The notes under the pieces are model-generated. The model did no database searches, had not been told where the DNA came from, and saw nothing but the letters and a program-made list of their open reading frames with translations. 64,000 bases of DNA from Gymnogyps californianus. Taxonomy: Eukaryota > Chordata > Aves > Accipitriformes > Cathartidae. The stretch is from positions 30,051,437 through 30,115,436 of the forward strand of contig NC_059500.1 in the NCBI RefSeq assembly GCF_018139145.2, read 5' to 3'. This document shows positions 54,401 through 64,000 of the stretch, piece after piece; within the stretch, counting starts at the first letter, position 1; every line of letters begins with the position of its first letter. The translations under genes and the position numbers were made by a program.

Positions 54401-57400
54401 TGCTCTTTTGCCTACCAGGAGTAGTACTGGTCATTAAAAAAACTTTATTCAGAGGCAGTGTGCCAGAGTCGGTTACCGTAAAGACTGAACTCGGTATCAT
54501 TTCTCTGAACACTGCTCTCAACTGAATGGCTAATTTGCAGTGCCATGGTACACTCTTGAACCTAAAAGCCCAAACTGTGTTATAAACAATCTCCTTTTGT
54601 ATATGTAACGGTTTTTTTCAGCTGATTTACCTTTTTCATACGCAGGTGTATTCTCTTGCAGCAGTCTGCTAAGCTGGAACCCATTCAAGTGCACAAAACG
54701 TAGTTGTTCTCTCATTGTCTTGCCTCCCACAACTGGCAATATAAGGTTCCCAACACTGTTTCTTGAAATTGGTAGACCAAGACCTACTGCCAGTGTGCTA
54801 GCTAAATCAGTTTGTTGGACAAGTTCAGGTTGGGTTACAGGACCTAGAATCAACAGAAAAAGGAAAAAGAAAAAAAAAGACAGAGGAAAAAAAGTATTTC
54901 AATAACAAGCCCATTCTATTTCTCCAGAGACAGCTGGCATCTTGTTAGTTTCAAAATTTTTTCATTGGTCTTAGATCAGCTATTTCAAGTGATCTACAGA
55001 GAGCTGAGTGATCTTTTTCAGCTGCTGTCCTCTGCTGTTGTAAAACCAAAATTCATTCAATTCTCAGCAAGTATCACTCTTCAATGCTAGCAACCACTGT
55101 CAACACGTTAATGTTATACAAGTACAAGCAAGAAAAGAGATGGTCCAGGAGATCACCTGAATATCAAGTTGCAGCCTACATCCTAAGAGGGTTTGATAAC
55201 TTCTACATTAGAAAGAATAGGAAGCACTACAGTAAACTAATTTAATGCATGACTGAAGAATGAGAATCTAAAATAATGCTGACAGCATTCTAGAAGCTTC
55301 TTGATATAATGACAACAGCTCAGGATTTAATTAATACCAGGTTGCTAGGCAAACAGAATTAGAGGTCAGGTAAAGAAGGCTGAGGCCCAAATCCATGGCT
55401 CCGTGCAAGCAAACCCAGTGATTTTTAAAGGGTTCTGTGCAGGATCCAATTACCATACTGCAGTTATCAGGGTTAGTCTTCAGTCCCACAGACATCTACA
55501 CGCGTGAATGATTTCACTAAGTTACCTTTTGTTTAAGATTGCCTTGCCAATTGTTTCTTTGTGTGCTTTACTAGTTACGTAACAGTGTTTTTCCATTATG
55601 CTTTTACTTCATTCTCTTTGTAACTCCACATATTGAGTGTTTTGACTTAAGTACAGTACAGAAAGAATTCTATATACAGTCTTTATTACTCTCAAGGCTC
55701 CCTTTAAGAGCATTAGAACTTCTCTCATTTCTCATCTAGCTCTGATTAATCCCATACTGGTACAGAATGCCATCTATAATCCCTAAAGCCTCTTTGCATG
55801 AGTGCCTGTATGTCAGCAGTTTTCCGATTTCATCTTTAAAGGCAAGCTCTCAACTGGTTAAAAAAAGCCAAACTACCAAATGCATTTAGCCAATCATGGG
55901 TGACACATCTCTGTAGAAGGCTACACAAGTAATATTCTGACAGCCTACTAAATGCAAAAGCCCACAGGATTACTATTTTGAGGTCTACCAAATTAGCCAC
56001 AGTACATTTTGTTTACAGTAGGATCATAAGGAGCAGTCACTAGAATTCTGATTACTGTAGCAATAAGAAGCAAGCTGCTGGATATTTACATGGGCATCAT
56101 GAGAAATTACAAACTCGACCCCAAAAGACAGGTGAATAGATATATTTCACTGTATTGTAAAAACTGCACATTCAGTTTAAATCTAACAGAAACTAATCCC
56201 AATGAACAAGAGATTGCATTTACAGAATCTACACTGATGTGGCCTGGTTGTCAGCACATACCGGTGAAATTTATAAAGCAAAAATTTACCCGAGAGCTTT
56301 GGTTAGCTCTTGACTTTGTTTTGTTTTTATATCAGAAAAGAGTTCAATGATTCCTCAAGCAATGCTTTCTATTGCAGCTGGATAACAGCTTTATAAATGA
56401 CAGACAGATAAATGTACTTCCACTGTGCTGCAGGAACCTCCAGCAAGATAAACAAGGCAAGGTTCTGCAAACAGGCTTTAAAAGCAAGGAAATCAGATGG
56501 AAATGAGCAAGAGGCAGAATGAAAGGCAGAGGGAAGTATTATTTTGAAGAAAATATTCACTGCTGGTATAACTACATTTCACCAATTCACTCAGTCAAGG
56601 AGTTTATTTAAGCAAGACTCTACAAATCAAACTAAAGATTCTCTGCGACACCATTCCCTTCTTGCCTCTTACTTCAAGCTATATTATACAAGTAGAAAAT
56701 GACTTTCAGTAACAGATAAACTCACATCAATGATTTAAAAATAACTGCCTGGCCAATACAGTAAATACACTCATGCTCCATATTCTTTCCTTAACGCTTA
56801 GCAATCAATAGTCATGTTTTCACTGCTGTCATCTCTCACCCTTTCACAAGAGCAATTCTTCCTCTTTCCTGTTACTCTCAGCATGAGGAATTGTCATTCA
56901 TTCCTCTGTCCTAGCTGTCAGAGGGAAGAATGGAGGCCAGGGAAATATTCTCGCCAAGAAAGACAAAACTTAAAACTCACTTCAAATAGGATTTTACTTC
57001 TAATCCTATCCATTTCCCAGTATCCCAGGATCCTGACAACAGATCTCATCAGCTCTCAACACTCAAGTAGGACAGCGCTGCAAAAGCTTATCATCTGAGA
57101 AATACCAAATTCTCTCAATGGTTACAAAGCTTAAGTCATGGTGAAACCATGACACAGATACAAACTCTGGCTAAAACCAGTTTTAGGCCACACAGAATAG
57201 GCCTTGCCAGATATCTGCAGAACAAACCAAAGCACTTTTCAGGAAGAATTCTAGAGCTACTATAAATTAGAGATGGCAATGTGTTCTAAAAAAGGTCAAG
57301 CTTCTTTGATCCTTACCACTTCTCTTTTCAAAAGCAGAGCTGATAAACAGCAGTGGTGTGTGCACTTCTCCTTCTGAAGAACCACCATGACTACCTGTTT

Positions 57401-60400
57401 CAGACATCCCATGATCCCCACAAACAACTAGCAAATTGGGCAGAGAAGCTTCTTCCTGCAAGTCATAGAAATAAATTTAATTTAAGATACTGTACAAACA
57501 AGATGTGTACATATAATGCTTCACTATCTTTATAATTTTCACACGAGTATTTCTCAAAATAAATTCCATTTTTTAAATAGGCTCACAACACCTGGGGCGG
57601 ATTACAAGAGATGTCTGCAACTAAGTGTTATGCAGTAGTATTAATTTTTAACAGTTAAGGCACACATACGTATCTAACATACTTGTAAGTATGTTACAAA
57701 AACGACAAAAAGGCTTTAAAAAAACCCCTCATTTACAGTGTCACAAGAAACTGACTGAAGGATTAAATAAAGGTCATCATACTGTGGGAAGAAAATCAGG
57801 AGTCCAGGAGCAGTAGCATTAACAGAGAAGTATTCCCCACCTCCATTTCTTCAGCTTCATTGACTTTTTAATATAAATGCTAAATAATTAATATTGTAAA
57901 TATTAATGTAATAGAAATTTAATATAAAAAGATAATCCTATTTCTAATAGCCTCTAGTCTCTCAAGTGCTTTTGGGGTAGAAATCTGACATGACTTATGT
58001 CAAATGATGTTTATTTTTCTGACGAAAGAGAAACAGAAGCATAAGTGAGGCCTGTCCAACAATTCTGAGCTAACAAATCCAAGACAGCAGAAAATAAATA
58101 TTGTCATTCCATAACAAAGCAGCTTTTTGTCATCTCTAGTTATTACCAGTACCTGTGGTAATCAAAAGTAAAGTCCTTTTATTATTTCTGTATTCTAAAA
58201 CTGAGATAAAGGCTTGCATGTAGTTGGTAAAAGCAAAATGTACTAACAAACTGCGGCAAAACCACTGCAACATTCATGAGATTATAACTTCCACAAGCAG
58301 GATTTAACCTCTCTTTTCATAGAATAGTATCGATTCGTCTAAAAATACTATTGAAATTTTATGAGCAGCTATTCTGAATTGCAGTTGCCAAAAACAAACA
58401 AGAAAAAAGCTTCAGGCCACTTGGAATTAGGACTTTGTATTTCAACATCCAGACTATTCAGATAAGTGACATCCTATATTTCCAAATCTAAAAACAGATT
58501 CAGATATGGTAATTTATGTGCTACACTTAGCATAAGGAAATGGTGGTTGTAAACTGCATTTTCATTTGAATATTTTCAATATCTAAGAATTAGGTATGTC
58601 TTCACAACTGTAGAAATCAGAGCCATTAGCTATACATGCCCATTATTCCTTCTGCTGAACTTCATTACTAGAGAGCACACCAACCACCATTTTAATTCAT
58701 GAGTGATAAGAGAATGCATTCCTCTCCTCTTCCTGCACACCAAGAGGGAGTTATTTCCCACAGCTGTTCAGAAGAGACCGTTACCAGATGTTACTAAGGT
58801 CAGCCAGTAAATCCTTAAAAATGCTATACTATACTGTTAACTGGGGAATGGCCAGGGAAGGAAAAGAACAGAATATCCACTTTCGTCTAGGAATAAACAA
58901 ACAAGCATTTTAAAGTTAGTCCAGAACTAACAGATGTTGATCCAAGAAGGAGCTACATTACCTTTGAAAGAAGAGAAATATGAATCTTCTTCAGGATGTT
59001 ATCCATTTCACGAAGTTTTGGTCCCACTAATGGGCTGTTTGGCCCAGTCATATGTCCAATATGGTCCAATCCCAGATAATGTAGTATTAGGAGATCCCAG
59101 TCTTCTCTCTTTAACACCTTATCCAAATGCCTGGTAACATTATCATCAACCTCAGAAATAAAAGGAAAACAATTAAAGGCAAAAATAATTTCCCTCTTGT
59201 AAAAAGCATAGAAAAACTAAATCGCACTACCCATGAAAATTCTGTAGAAGCTGATGAGAATTAGTCACTCACAATGTTAACAAGAAAACAAAAAAAAAAA
59301 AAAAAAAAATAATTCAGATTGATTAGTTCAATGCCAGGCAGTCAAAAAAATCTGTCTTACAAAACAGATTCTTCACCCCATTTCACTCTTTTCTGGTTAC
59401 AAGGCAGCAGATTACATACAGAGAAAATGGGTTGTCATGCTTCCACAGATACTTTTAAAAACTGTTTCAAGAAATTTTCAGTCACTTTCATCCTTCACAC
59501 TCCCGATTTATCACTTCACAAGAAGTAGGTACAGGGAAAAGCCTCTCTTTGGTGCTTGGAAGCACAGAGGAAAAAACTCACTCCTGCTCTTTCAACTCAC
59601 TCTGTGCTACTGTGCAAACACAAAAAGATTGTATTTGCTGTGAGAAAAAGAACTGACGACATAGCAAGAAAGAAAAATTATTTGAAAAGTCCTATTTGGG
59701 GCCTAACTCACATGTTCTCCTGCTTAGGTTGACAGCCTATTTTTAGTTGCATATATTTCTCCCTGGATATTAAAAATCCTTACAAAATTTCACATGCAAC
59801 ACTGCTTTGTTGACTCTGGATATAACTGCCTAAAAAACTACAAAAAGCTTTCTGTTTAACGGGCTATATTCAGAAAGCATAAAGACTGCATAAAGAGCTT
59901 GAGAGCCATATAACTGCAGACCCAGCAGCACGTTTGCATTTCTCCACTCCATGCTGAAGCTTCTGCAAGTCTTATTAGAGTAACCAACTAAGTGTCTTCC
60001 AATTCACGTTAGACCTATCTAACTTCCTTAAACATGACAATAAACTACTTACATCAGTAGCAGCAGGTCAATGGCCTGAGGTTTTACAAATCATAAAAGT
60101 TCAAAATACGAACTAAAATTGCCAAACTATTTACTCTCTTAGTGTGCCCAGAATAAGAATTTTCACAATTTGTTTCATTTACTTTCTATGCTCCCTCTTT
60201 GATAACATACTGAAACACTACTCATATCACAACTACAAAAGCGATACAACACTATAGAAAGTATGCCTCTGGGACCAAGATTATATATTAATGGGCCTTT
60301 TAAAGATGGCACATACTAATATAAATGTGATAGCAAACTGGAAACACGGATAGTGGAATTTTTAAACAAAGCAAGTGGTCTAACTTCCTACCACAAGTTT

Positions 60401-62208
60401 TGTGATAATATCGTATGTTTACAAATATGCATGAAGGACTGAAATGCTTAGCTCCACATTGCCAATACTGAAAACACATATAAATCCAATTCCTATTTAA
60501 TTGTCAGGTTCGTATTTCAGAACAAGGATAGTTTTACTCATTCCTTCTTAGAAGTTGCCACTATGTGTTTGTACTCACATTATTTAATTTGGGATTATAC
60601 AAAGCCTCTCACCTCTGTAAAGTCTGACACAAAAAACGATGTTGTTCCATCATATTCCACAAAATGCTTTGGAAACAATTTAACCCAAGTATCATCACCA
60701 TAAAAGATTATTCTTTTCCCAGCTGTTTTTGCCTGCCATATTAGATTGTCATCCAACAGAGCTGGAGAATTGAGGTTCACGATAACATCAATGAAACCAG
60801 GTATGCTACCCGTCATCAAAGCCTACATAAAACAAGAAAAGAAGAGAGACCTATTAACAGAAACCAAAAAGTTTCCAGTACTCAGAAGACAGTATTAGTG
60901 TAAGAGGAAGCAATGAAGCAGAGGGCAGAGAAATTATACTTCCAATAAAGAAACATAATTAAGTAAAAGAACACATGAGCTGCCATGCCACATCACATCA
61001 CCTCCCACAACACAGTGCTAGCTGATATCAGAGATAACAACTGCTTTACAGAAAGGTAAAAATAATATTTTCTTAATTATTGGACAGCAAAACGATTTTG
61101 TATGCCAGTTGAAATTCGCTTCATTTACTGGTCGTTAAATCACCAAAAAGACGGTTTAGAAGGCCTAAGTAAACTGACTTAACACAACAATAACAATGGT
61201 GGCACATTCAAAACAGTAATTAAGAATCTTTTGGAAAATGCAATGAAGTCCAGCCATCAAGAGTTACCAGACTGTCTCCCTCTCACTCTCTCACTGGCCT
61301 TTTAGCTGACCTACCAAAACTCACTCCCTCAGCTTCTTCAATGCAAGAAATGTCACTCAGATCCATCACTGAGAAGCCTGGATGATCAAGTATTTTGATG
61401 ACACAGCCACAATTCATCTTTTAGTTACCTGGAACTTGGCACAATTTTCTTTCTAAGCTCTGGAAAAACATCCCTATGACAAAACAAATTTACACTAAAC
61501 TGGATTTCCTATCAGAAGTTACAAGAACACAGAGAAATACCAACAAAAATGTTCTTGAATAGAAGACAACTGGAAAATTTGACAACTGAGAGGCTACTGC
61601 CTTCCTATGATTACAAATAAAAAGATTATGTCAATCATTTAAGCCTGCATTAGGGCCTTAACTGCCCTTAACTGATTCTCACAGACCTTCCCATCACAGG
61701 GGATGGGACCAAATAAAGAGACAAAACAAGGCAAAATGACTTAAGTGGAAGCTGCCACCTCTTCCTCTTACTCAGCCTCTTTACTTTCCTTCGACCCCTG
61801 ACCTGACCTTTCCTGCAGGAAGCACCTCTGAGCCACAGCAAATCAGGACTCTATCACATGCACTACTACAGCAAAGCGCGTTTCAGCCACAAATTGCCAT
61901 AACACAGCAAACCTGCCCCTTATGCCAACTCCAAGCACATGAAAAAACCCAGCCTTCAAAACTTTCTCAAATGAAACAACCCTAAGTGGAAAAAACACTT
62001 ACCTTAATTCGAGGCATAGTCACAGTGGGTGGTTTTGCTTCAGCAATGAAACTGTAGGATGTCCCTTTTTCAACAACTTGTGTAGTATACGGCATAAACT
62101 GTTTACCTTTGGATCCAAACACGAAGTCATCTCTCAAAGCATCTATCAGCACAATGACAACTTTTTTGAAAAGTGGTGGTGGAATTTTGGTCCAGTTAGA
62201 AACCATTC
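32984..62208 (-). CDS. PIGG: PIGG, GPI ethanolamine phosphate transferase 2 (partial gene, exons 2-9 by human numbering)
   Basis: PIGG transfers ethanolamine phosphate to the second mannose of the GPI precursor. It acts in the ER membrane, with PIGF as its known partner. Eight minus-strand exons join in one frame: 62208-62003, 60822-60613, 59150-58962, 57455-57317, 54843-54631, 45921-45704, 42975-42694 and 33441-32984. Every border is AG/GT and no frame breaks were found. The joined 1915 nt encode about 638 residues, compared with roughly 980 for the whole human protein. The metal-site and nucleophile motifs of the alkaline-phosphatase-like lumenal domain are all present, followed by the start of the polytopic membrane domain. 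Exon 1 (start codon and signal anchor) is not in 62209-64000. The C-terminal exon is on the plus strand of another contig at 25303-25528, and the exons between are not seen. The match to human PIGG is from memory of the family but is close along its whole length. Confidence 0.97.
34265..35210 (+). mobile_element. Probable endogenous retroviral LTR-derived repeat
   Basis: A GC-richer island within an AT-rich PIGG intron. In order it has a purine-rich stretch (34480-34560), a TATA-like TATAAGC at 34563, CAGTCAGTCC, an ATTAAA poly(A)-type signal at 34635-34640 and a CT-rich segment. Then comes a U5-like region with degenerate CAGCAACTGGAG-type units at about 34712, 34738, 34770, 34819, 34902, 34942, 34991 and 35041. 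The layout resembles an avian LTR. I could not find clear ends or a target-site duplication, so the limits are approximate and the class is not assigned. No retroviral genes are present. Confidence 0.55.
34635..34640 (+). promoter_or_regulatory. ATTAAA poly(A)-type signal of the LTR-like repeat
   Basis: ATTAAA about 70 bases after a TATA-like element, the spacing expected for the R region of an LTR. Confidence 0.4.
39006..39029 (+). repeat. (TGAGA)n pentanucleotide microsatellite
   Basis: About four perfect GAGAT/TGAGA units inside PIGG intron 8. Confidence 0.8.
42694..42975 (-). CDS. PIGG: PIGG exon 8: transmembrane segments
   Basis: 282 nt exon of 94 whole codons. The acceptor is TTCTAG before 42975 and the donor is GAAG/GTGAGAGC after 42694. 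It opens with a run of leucines ([13 protein letters not shown]) finishing one membrane helix. Further hydrophobic stretches follow around [20 protein letters not shown] and [34 protein letters not shown] matches a conserved PIGG loop. The hydrophobic pattern fits the polytopic C-terminal half. Confidence 0.95.
42976..45703 (-). other. PIGG: PIGG intron 7
   Basis: Intron between exons 7 and 8. AT-rich, with no recognised repeat family or RNA gene. Confidence 0.8.
45704..45921 (-). CDS. PIGG: PIGG exon 7: lumenal linker into the first membrane segment
   Basis: 218 nt exon (2 bases, then 72 codons), from PGYEHFKI to GTVIIME. The acceptor CTTAG lies just before 45921 and the donor is GGAG/GTATGAAA after 45704. 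The frame continues exactly from the split Gly/Asp codon of exon 6. [20 protein letters not shown] marks the approach to the transmembrane half. The polypyrimidine tract before this exon is unusually long. Confidence 0.95.
45933..45978 (-). promoter_or_regulatory. PIGG: Uninterrupted 46-base pyrimidine tract at the PIGG exon 7 acceptor
   Basis: The plus strand is all purine from 45933 to 45978, so the minus-strand transcript has 46 consecutive pyrimidines ending 10 bases before the AG of exon 7. This is a very strong 3' splice-site tract. Confidence 0.85.
50965..52231 (-). mobile_element. CR1 fragment with altered RT active site
   Basis: Minus-strand CR1 running from near the 3' tail (about 50965, terminal units missing) to mid-endonuclease (about 52231). 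It has endonuclease residues such as VMGVCYR near 52070-52095, WLSCWAHM and [12 protein letters not shown] around 51880-51950, FDIFINDL near 51820, and motif C reading AHNTKLGG with the HN codons at 51762-51767. It closely resembles the copy at 30025-31222 and belongs to the same sublineage. Many stops and frameshifts make it inactive. Confidence 0.9.
52236..52765 (-). mobile_element. Second CR1 fragment, internally deleted, abutting the first
   Basis: The 3' tail begins at 52236 (TCAGAATCATAGAATGG, then GGGTTGGAAGG). After about 150 bases it jumps to the early part of the reverse transcriptase on the minus strand: MPIFKKGK near 52760, [16 protein letters not shown] sequence near 52690 and FCEAFDT near 52520. 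The middle and late reverse transcriptase are missing. It starts within a few bases of the 5' end of the preceding copy. Confidence 0.85.
54631..54843 (-). CDS. PIGG: PIGG exon 6: end of the catalytic domain
   Basis: 213 nt exon (2 bases, 70 codons, 1 base). The acceptor is CTAG before 54843 and the donor is AAAAAG/GTAAAT after 54631. [19 protein letters not shown] is the conserved segment closing the alkaline-phosphatase-like fold. [20 protein letters not shown] follows and leads into the lumenal linker. The T/C-rich stretch before the acceptor appears as a purine-rich run at about 54850-54890 on the plus strand. Confidence 0.95.
54844..57316 (-). other. PIGG: PIGG intron 5
   Basis: AT-rich intron. 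Nothing beyond short open frames and a small hairpin (GTCATGGT and ACCATGAC at 57135-57153, just inside this intron) is visible. Confidence 0.8.
57317..57455 (-). CDS. PIGG: PIGG exon 5: catalytic domain, [13 protein letters not shown]
   Basis: 139 nt exon of 46 codons plus one base. The acceptor is TGCAG before 57455 and the donor is AGTG/GTAAGG after 57317. [20 protein letters not shown] includes the conserved Asp-His metal pair. [15 protein letters not shown] follows, and its last Gly codon is split across the next intron. It differs slightly from human around SSEGEVHTP. Confidence 0.96.
57456..58961 (-). other. PIGG: PIGG intron 4
   Basis: AT-rich intron with no recognised element. Confidence 0.8.
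58962..59150 (-). CDS. PIGG: PIGG exon 4: catalytic domain, metal-binding [10 protein letters not shown]
   Basis: 189 nt exon of 63 whole codons, from VDDNVTRH to LLSK. The acceptor is CTGAG before 59150 and the donor is AAG/GTAATG after 58962. [10 protein letters not shown] supplies the Asp and His metal ligands typical of alkaline-phosphatase-like GPI ethanolamine phosphate transferases, and [11 protein letters not shown] follows. No plus-strand reading of this segment looks like a protein. Confidence 0.96.
59151..60612 (-). other. PIGG: PIGG intron 3
   Basis: AT-rich intron with a run of 20 A at 59290-59309. No other element is seen. Confidence 0.8.
59290..59309 (+). repeat. A20 homopolymer
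   Basis: Twenty consecutive A in PIGG intron 3 (T20 in the transcript). No adjoining retrocopy or SINE body is recognisable. Confidence 0.9.
60613..60822 (-). CDS. PIGG: PIGG exon 3: catalytic domain
   Basis: 210 nt exon of 70 whole codons, from ALMTG to DFTE. The acceptor is TAG before 60822 and the donor is GAG/GTGAGAGG after 60613. It contains [17 protein letters not shown], the conserved GD(E/D)TW metal-site segment; this bird has Asp where human has Glu. [18 protein letters not shown] follows. It joins exon 2 and exon 4 without a split codon. Confidence 0.96.
60823..62002 (-). other. PIGG: PIGG intron 2
   Basis: Intron between exons 2 and 3, with nothing recognisable. Confidence 0.8.
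62003..62208 (-). CDS. PIGG: PIGG exon 2: start of the catalytic domain
   Basis: 206 nt exon. The acceptor is TTTAG before 62208 and the donor is AAG/GTAAGTG after 62003. It opens with two bases of a split codon, then 68 codons. Visible motifs are the hydrophobic strand ending in [10 protein letters not shown], whose first Asp is the expected metal ligand, and [12 protein letters not shown], which contains the Thr expected to be the catalytic nucleophile in this family. An SNWT sequon lies near the start, as in human PIGG. The open frame continues into the intron on both sides, so the exon limits rest on splice sites and homology. Confidence 0.96.
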
Positions 62209-64000
62209 CTAAACAACAAAAAAAGGGTATATAGCAGTCATCAACAAATTTTAACAATGGCTAGACAGAAGTTAAAGGACAACTTCACCACAGAAATGAG
62301 TGCTTCCAACTTCTTTATTAACTTTACATTCAGAAGCGAGAAGTTGCAAACAACAGCAAACACGAGAAGTAAGCAGAGAAAGCTGAGTTTTCAGGCCATC
62401 CAGCACAGGAATGACACAACAACAATAGAAGATCCAATACAGCATCTATGAAGGAAAACAAAGTGTGAATGGAATGCACAATGTGAAATTGGGAGAACTA
62501 AGGAAAAGCTATGAAATGGACAATGTTCAAAGGAATAAGAAGGGATAGCTGCTACCTTCTCTCTGCTTAATTTAGTAAAGCTGAACTACATACATCTGAT
62601 AGACAACTTTTGTTAGAAAAAAGATGCAGCATTCACCTGTGCTAATAGCCAATTTTGCACATCAGAACATCTCTCCAGTGATGCCTCTCAATCAAATTTC
62701 ACCATAAGAGAACAGGAAAGTTTCAAAGAAATAGACAGTTTCACTGAAATTTGAAGGGAAAAGATTTGTGCACACTTGTGCCCTTCAAGGTAGAAGACTG
62801 TATGCCAGGATACTTTGGTGATGGCAGCTGCAGAACCAAAATCCAATTCCAGAATCCCCTGAACATGCTACATGGGCAGGCATAGCAAATGCTGCCGTGC
62901 ATCAGGTAGCGGGCAGTGTCATGCCTTCAAGCCCACCTCCTTTTCTTGTATGGATTTAATGCTGTCAGCAGCAACTCTTCATTTGCATTGAGCCTGGTCC
63001 ACACGGTGACATTTAGCTTTTACAGCAGCAGTTTTTGGCCCAACCTCTACAGGTCCCATATCTCTACCAGGAAAAAACACAGAAGGACAAAATGGAAGCA
63101 GAATGGATCCTACCCACAGATCTCTACTCAGACAACATTGTGGTGAATCAACTTCTCAGTACATGCATTATAGAAAGTTAGCATTTTTACACTCCTTTAG
63201 AGTAAAATGTGTTTCTGAATAAGTGGTTGACAATTTGGAAAGGTCACAGATAATGTTGTGTCTAACAAGAAAACCTCAAAAAACAACTTCAGAAACTGTA
63301 TTTTTGGGTACATAGATAAGCATCAATAATTTGACATTCACAGACTCATTACTGCTAGTGATTTTTCCAGATAAGGAAATTGGGCAGGATGGCACAGCAG
63401 GGAGAAGAAGGAAATCTCAACAACAACAAAATGCTAACTGCCAGCAACCCTGATTAAAATTACAACCTTTTTCCAGGACTTGAATTATCAACTTAGCAGG
63501 CATGCTTTGGCTCGCAATGAAAAACAAGAAGGCACAACTGGAGGTACTGTACTGTTAGTTAAATCTTTCTCATAATTTACTCCTATCCACTTGCTTAGGG
63601 AAACAAAACTTACTGGACATGAAAAATGTTCAGATCACAAACACATACACCCTACTCACAACTCCCTCCTACAATGTTATTCATCAGTAAGTCAAAGTAT
63701 TGAGAAGGGCAAAGGAATCAGGAGTAAATTACAAGCCATCTGAAAACACTTACTGTAAGATAGCTAAAGCAACACATTGTACAACTCTTGGCATGTGGCA
63801 CGCTTATTTAACCCTGCTATGGTTATTTAGAAAACAGTTACTTTGAAGGAAGCTGAACTTCTGTAAGCAGTGAAGAAAACCATAGGTTCTACCAAGAACT
63901 TACCACAATGATGTGCTGCAAGGATTCACTATTATACAAGCAACTACACCATTTTATCAGTCATCCCACAGGCAAGGCAGCATGGATTCAATGGCAGTTA
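62209..64000 (-). other. PIGG: PIGG intron 1 (partial), no exon 1 seen
   Basis: AT-rich sequence upstream of exon 2. There is no CpG-rich promoter-like stretch and no signal-anchor coding segment, so exon 1 and the promoter are expected beyond 64000. Confidence 0.65.

Larger units (their letters stand above)
45922..54630 (-). other. PIGG: PIGG intron 6 (about 8.7 kb)
   Basis: Intron between exons 6 and 7. It contains two abutting CR1 fragments at about 50965-52765 and a long polypyrimidine tract (minus strand) next to exon 7. Elsewhere it is AT-rich with A-rich patches (for example 46715-46755) and no recognisable gene. Confidence 0.8.

Noticed and set aside
57135..57153. Perfect 8-base inverted repeat with a 3-base loop
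   Set aside because: Short hairpins of this size are expected by chance, and no RNA gene features surround it.
1..64000. Search for tRNA, snoRNA, CRISPR arrays, operons or a novel gene cluster
   Set aside because: Nothing convincing was seen by eye. The window is ordinary vertebrate gene, intron and repeat sequence.

Overview
This window looks like bird nuclear DNA. It carries several copies of CR1, the dominant avian non-LTR retrotransposon. Their 3' ends are recognisable by the short TCACAGAA/ATCATAGAA repeats and the adjoining conserved tail. It also has a solo LTR of a widespread avian ERVL-like type, intron-rich AT-biased sequence, and spliced exons of a vertebrate gene. Two runs of exactly 500 N (10206-10705 and 28000-28499) split it into three contigs: 1-10205, 10706-27999 and 28500-64000. 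Gaps of identical round length are usually placeholders, so contig order and orientation are not guaranteed.

The only protein-coding gene I can identify is PIGG, GPI ethanolamine phosphate transferase 2, an ER membrane enzyme of GPI-anchor synthesis. Eight consecutive internal exons lie on the minus strand of the right contig (62208 down to 32984). All have canonical AG/GT borders and compatible phases. They cover most of the lumenal alkaline-phosphatase-like catalytic domain and the first part of the multi-pass membrane domain. Exon 1 is not visible and probably lies beyond 64000. The terminal exon, with stop codon and poly(A) signal, lies in the middle contig but on the PLUS strand (25303-25528). 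One functional gene cannot have this arrangement, so the middle contig is very probably inverted in the scaffold. The exons between HWLT and the last exon (about three in human) were not found.

Layout: 1-9236, no recognisable gene; 9237-9829, solo LTR; 10206-10705, gap; 10736 to about 13850, long decayed CR1 (minus); about 14120-16590, a 2.5 kb pyrimidine-rich tract that produces large spurious open frames; 17935-18975, CR1 (minus); 25303-25722, PIGG last exon and 3' UTR (plus); 28000-28499, gap; about 30025-31222, CR1 (plus); 32984-62208, PIGG exons 9 to 2 (minus). One PIGG intron holds an LTR-like repeat (about 34265-35210), and another holds two abutting CR1 copies (about 50965-52765).

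I found no RNA genes, CRISPR arrays or new multi-gene system. The observations most worth following up are the probable contig inversion, the pyrimidine-rich block, and CR1 copies sharing the same replacement of both catalytic aspartates in the reverse transcriptase.
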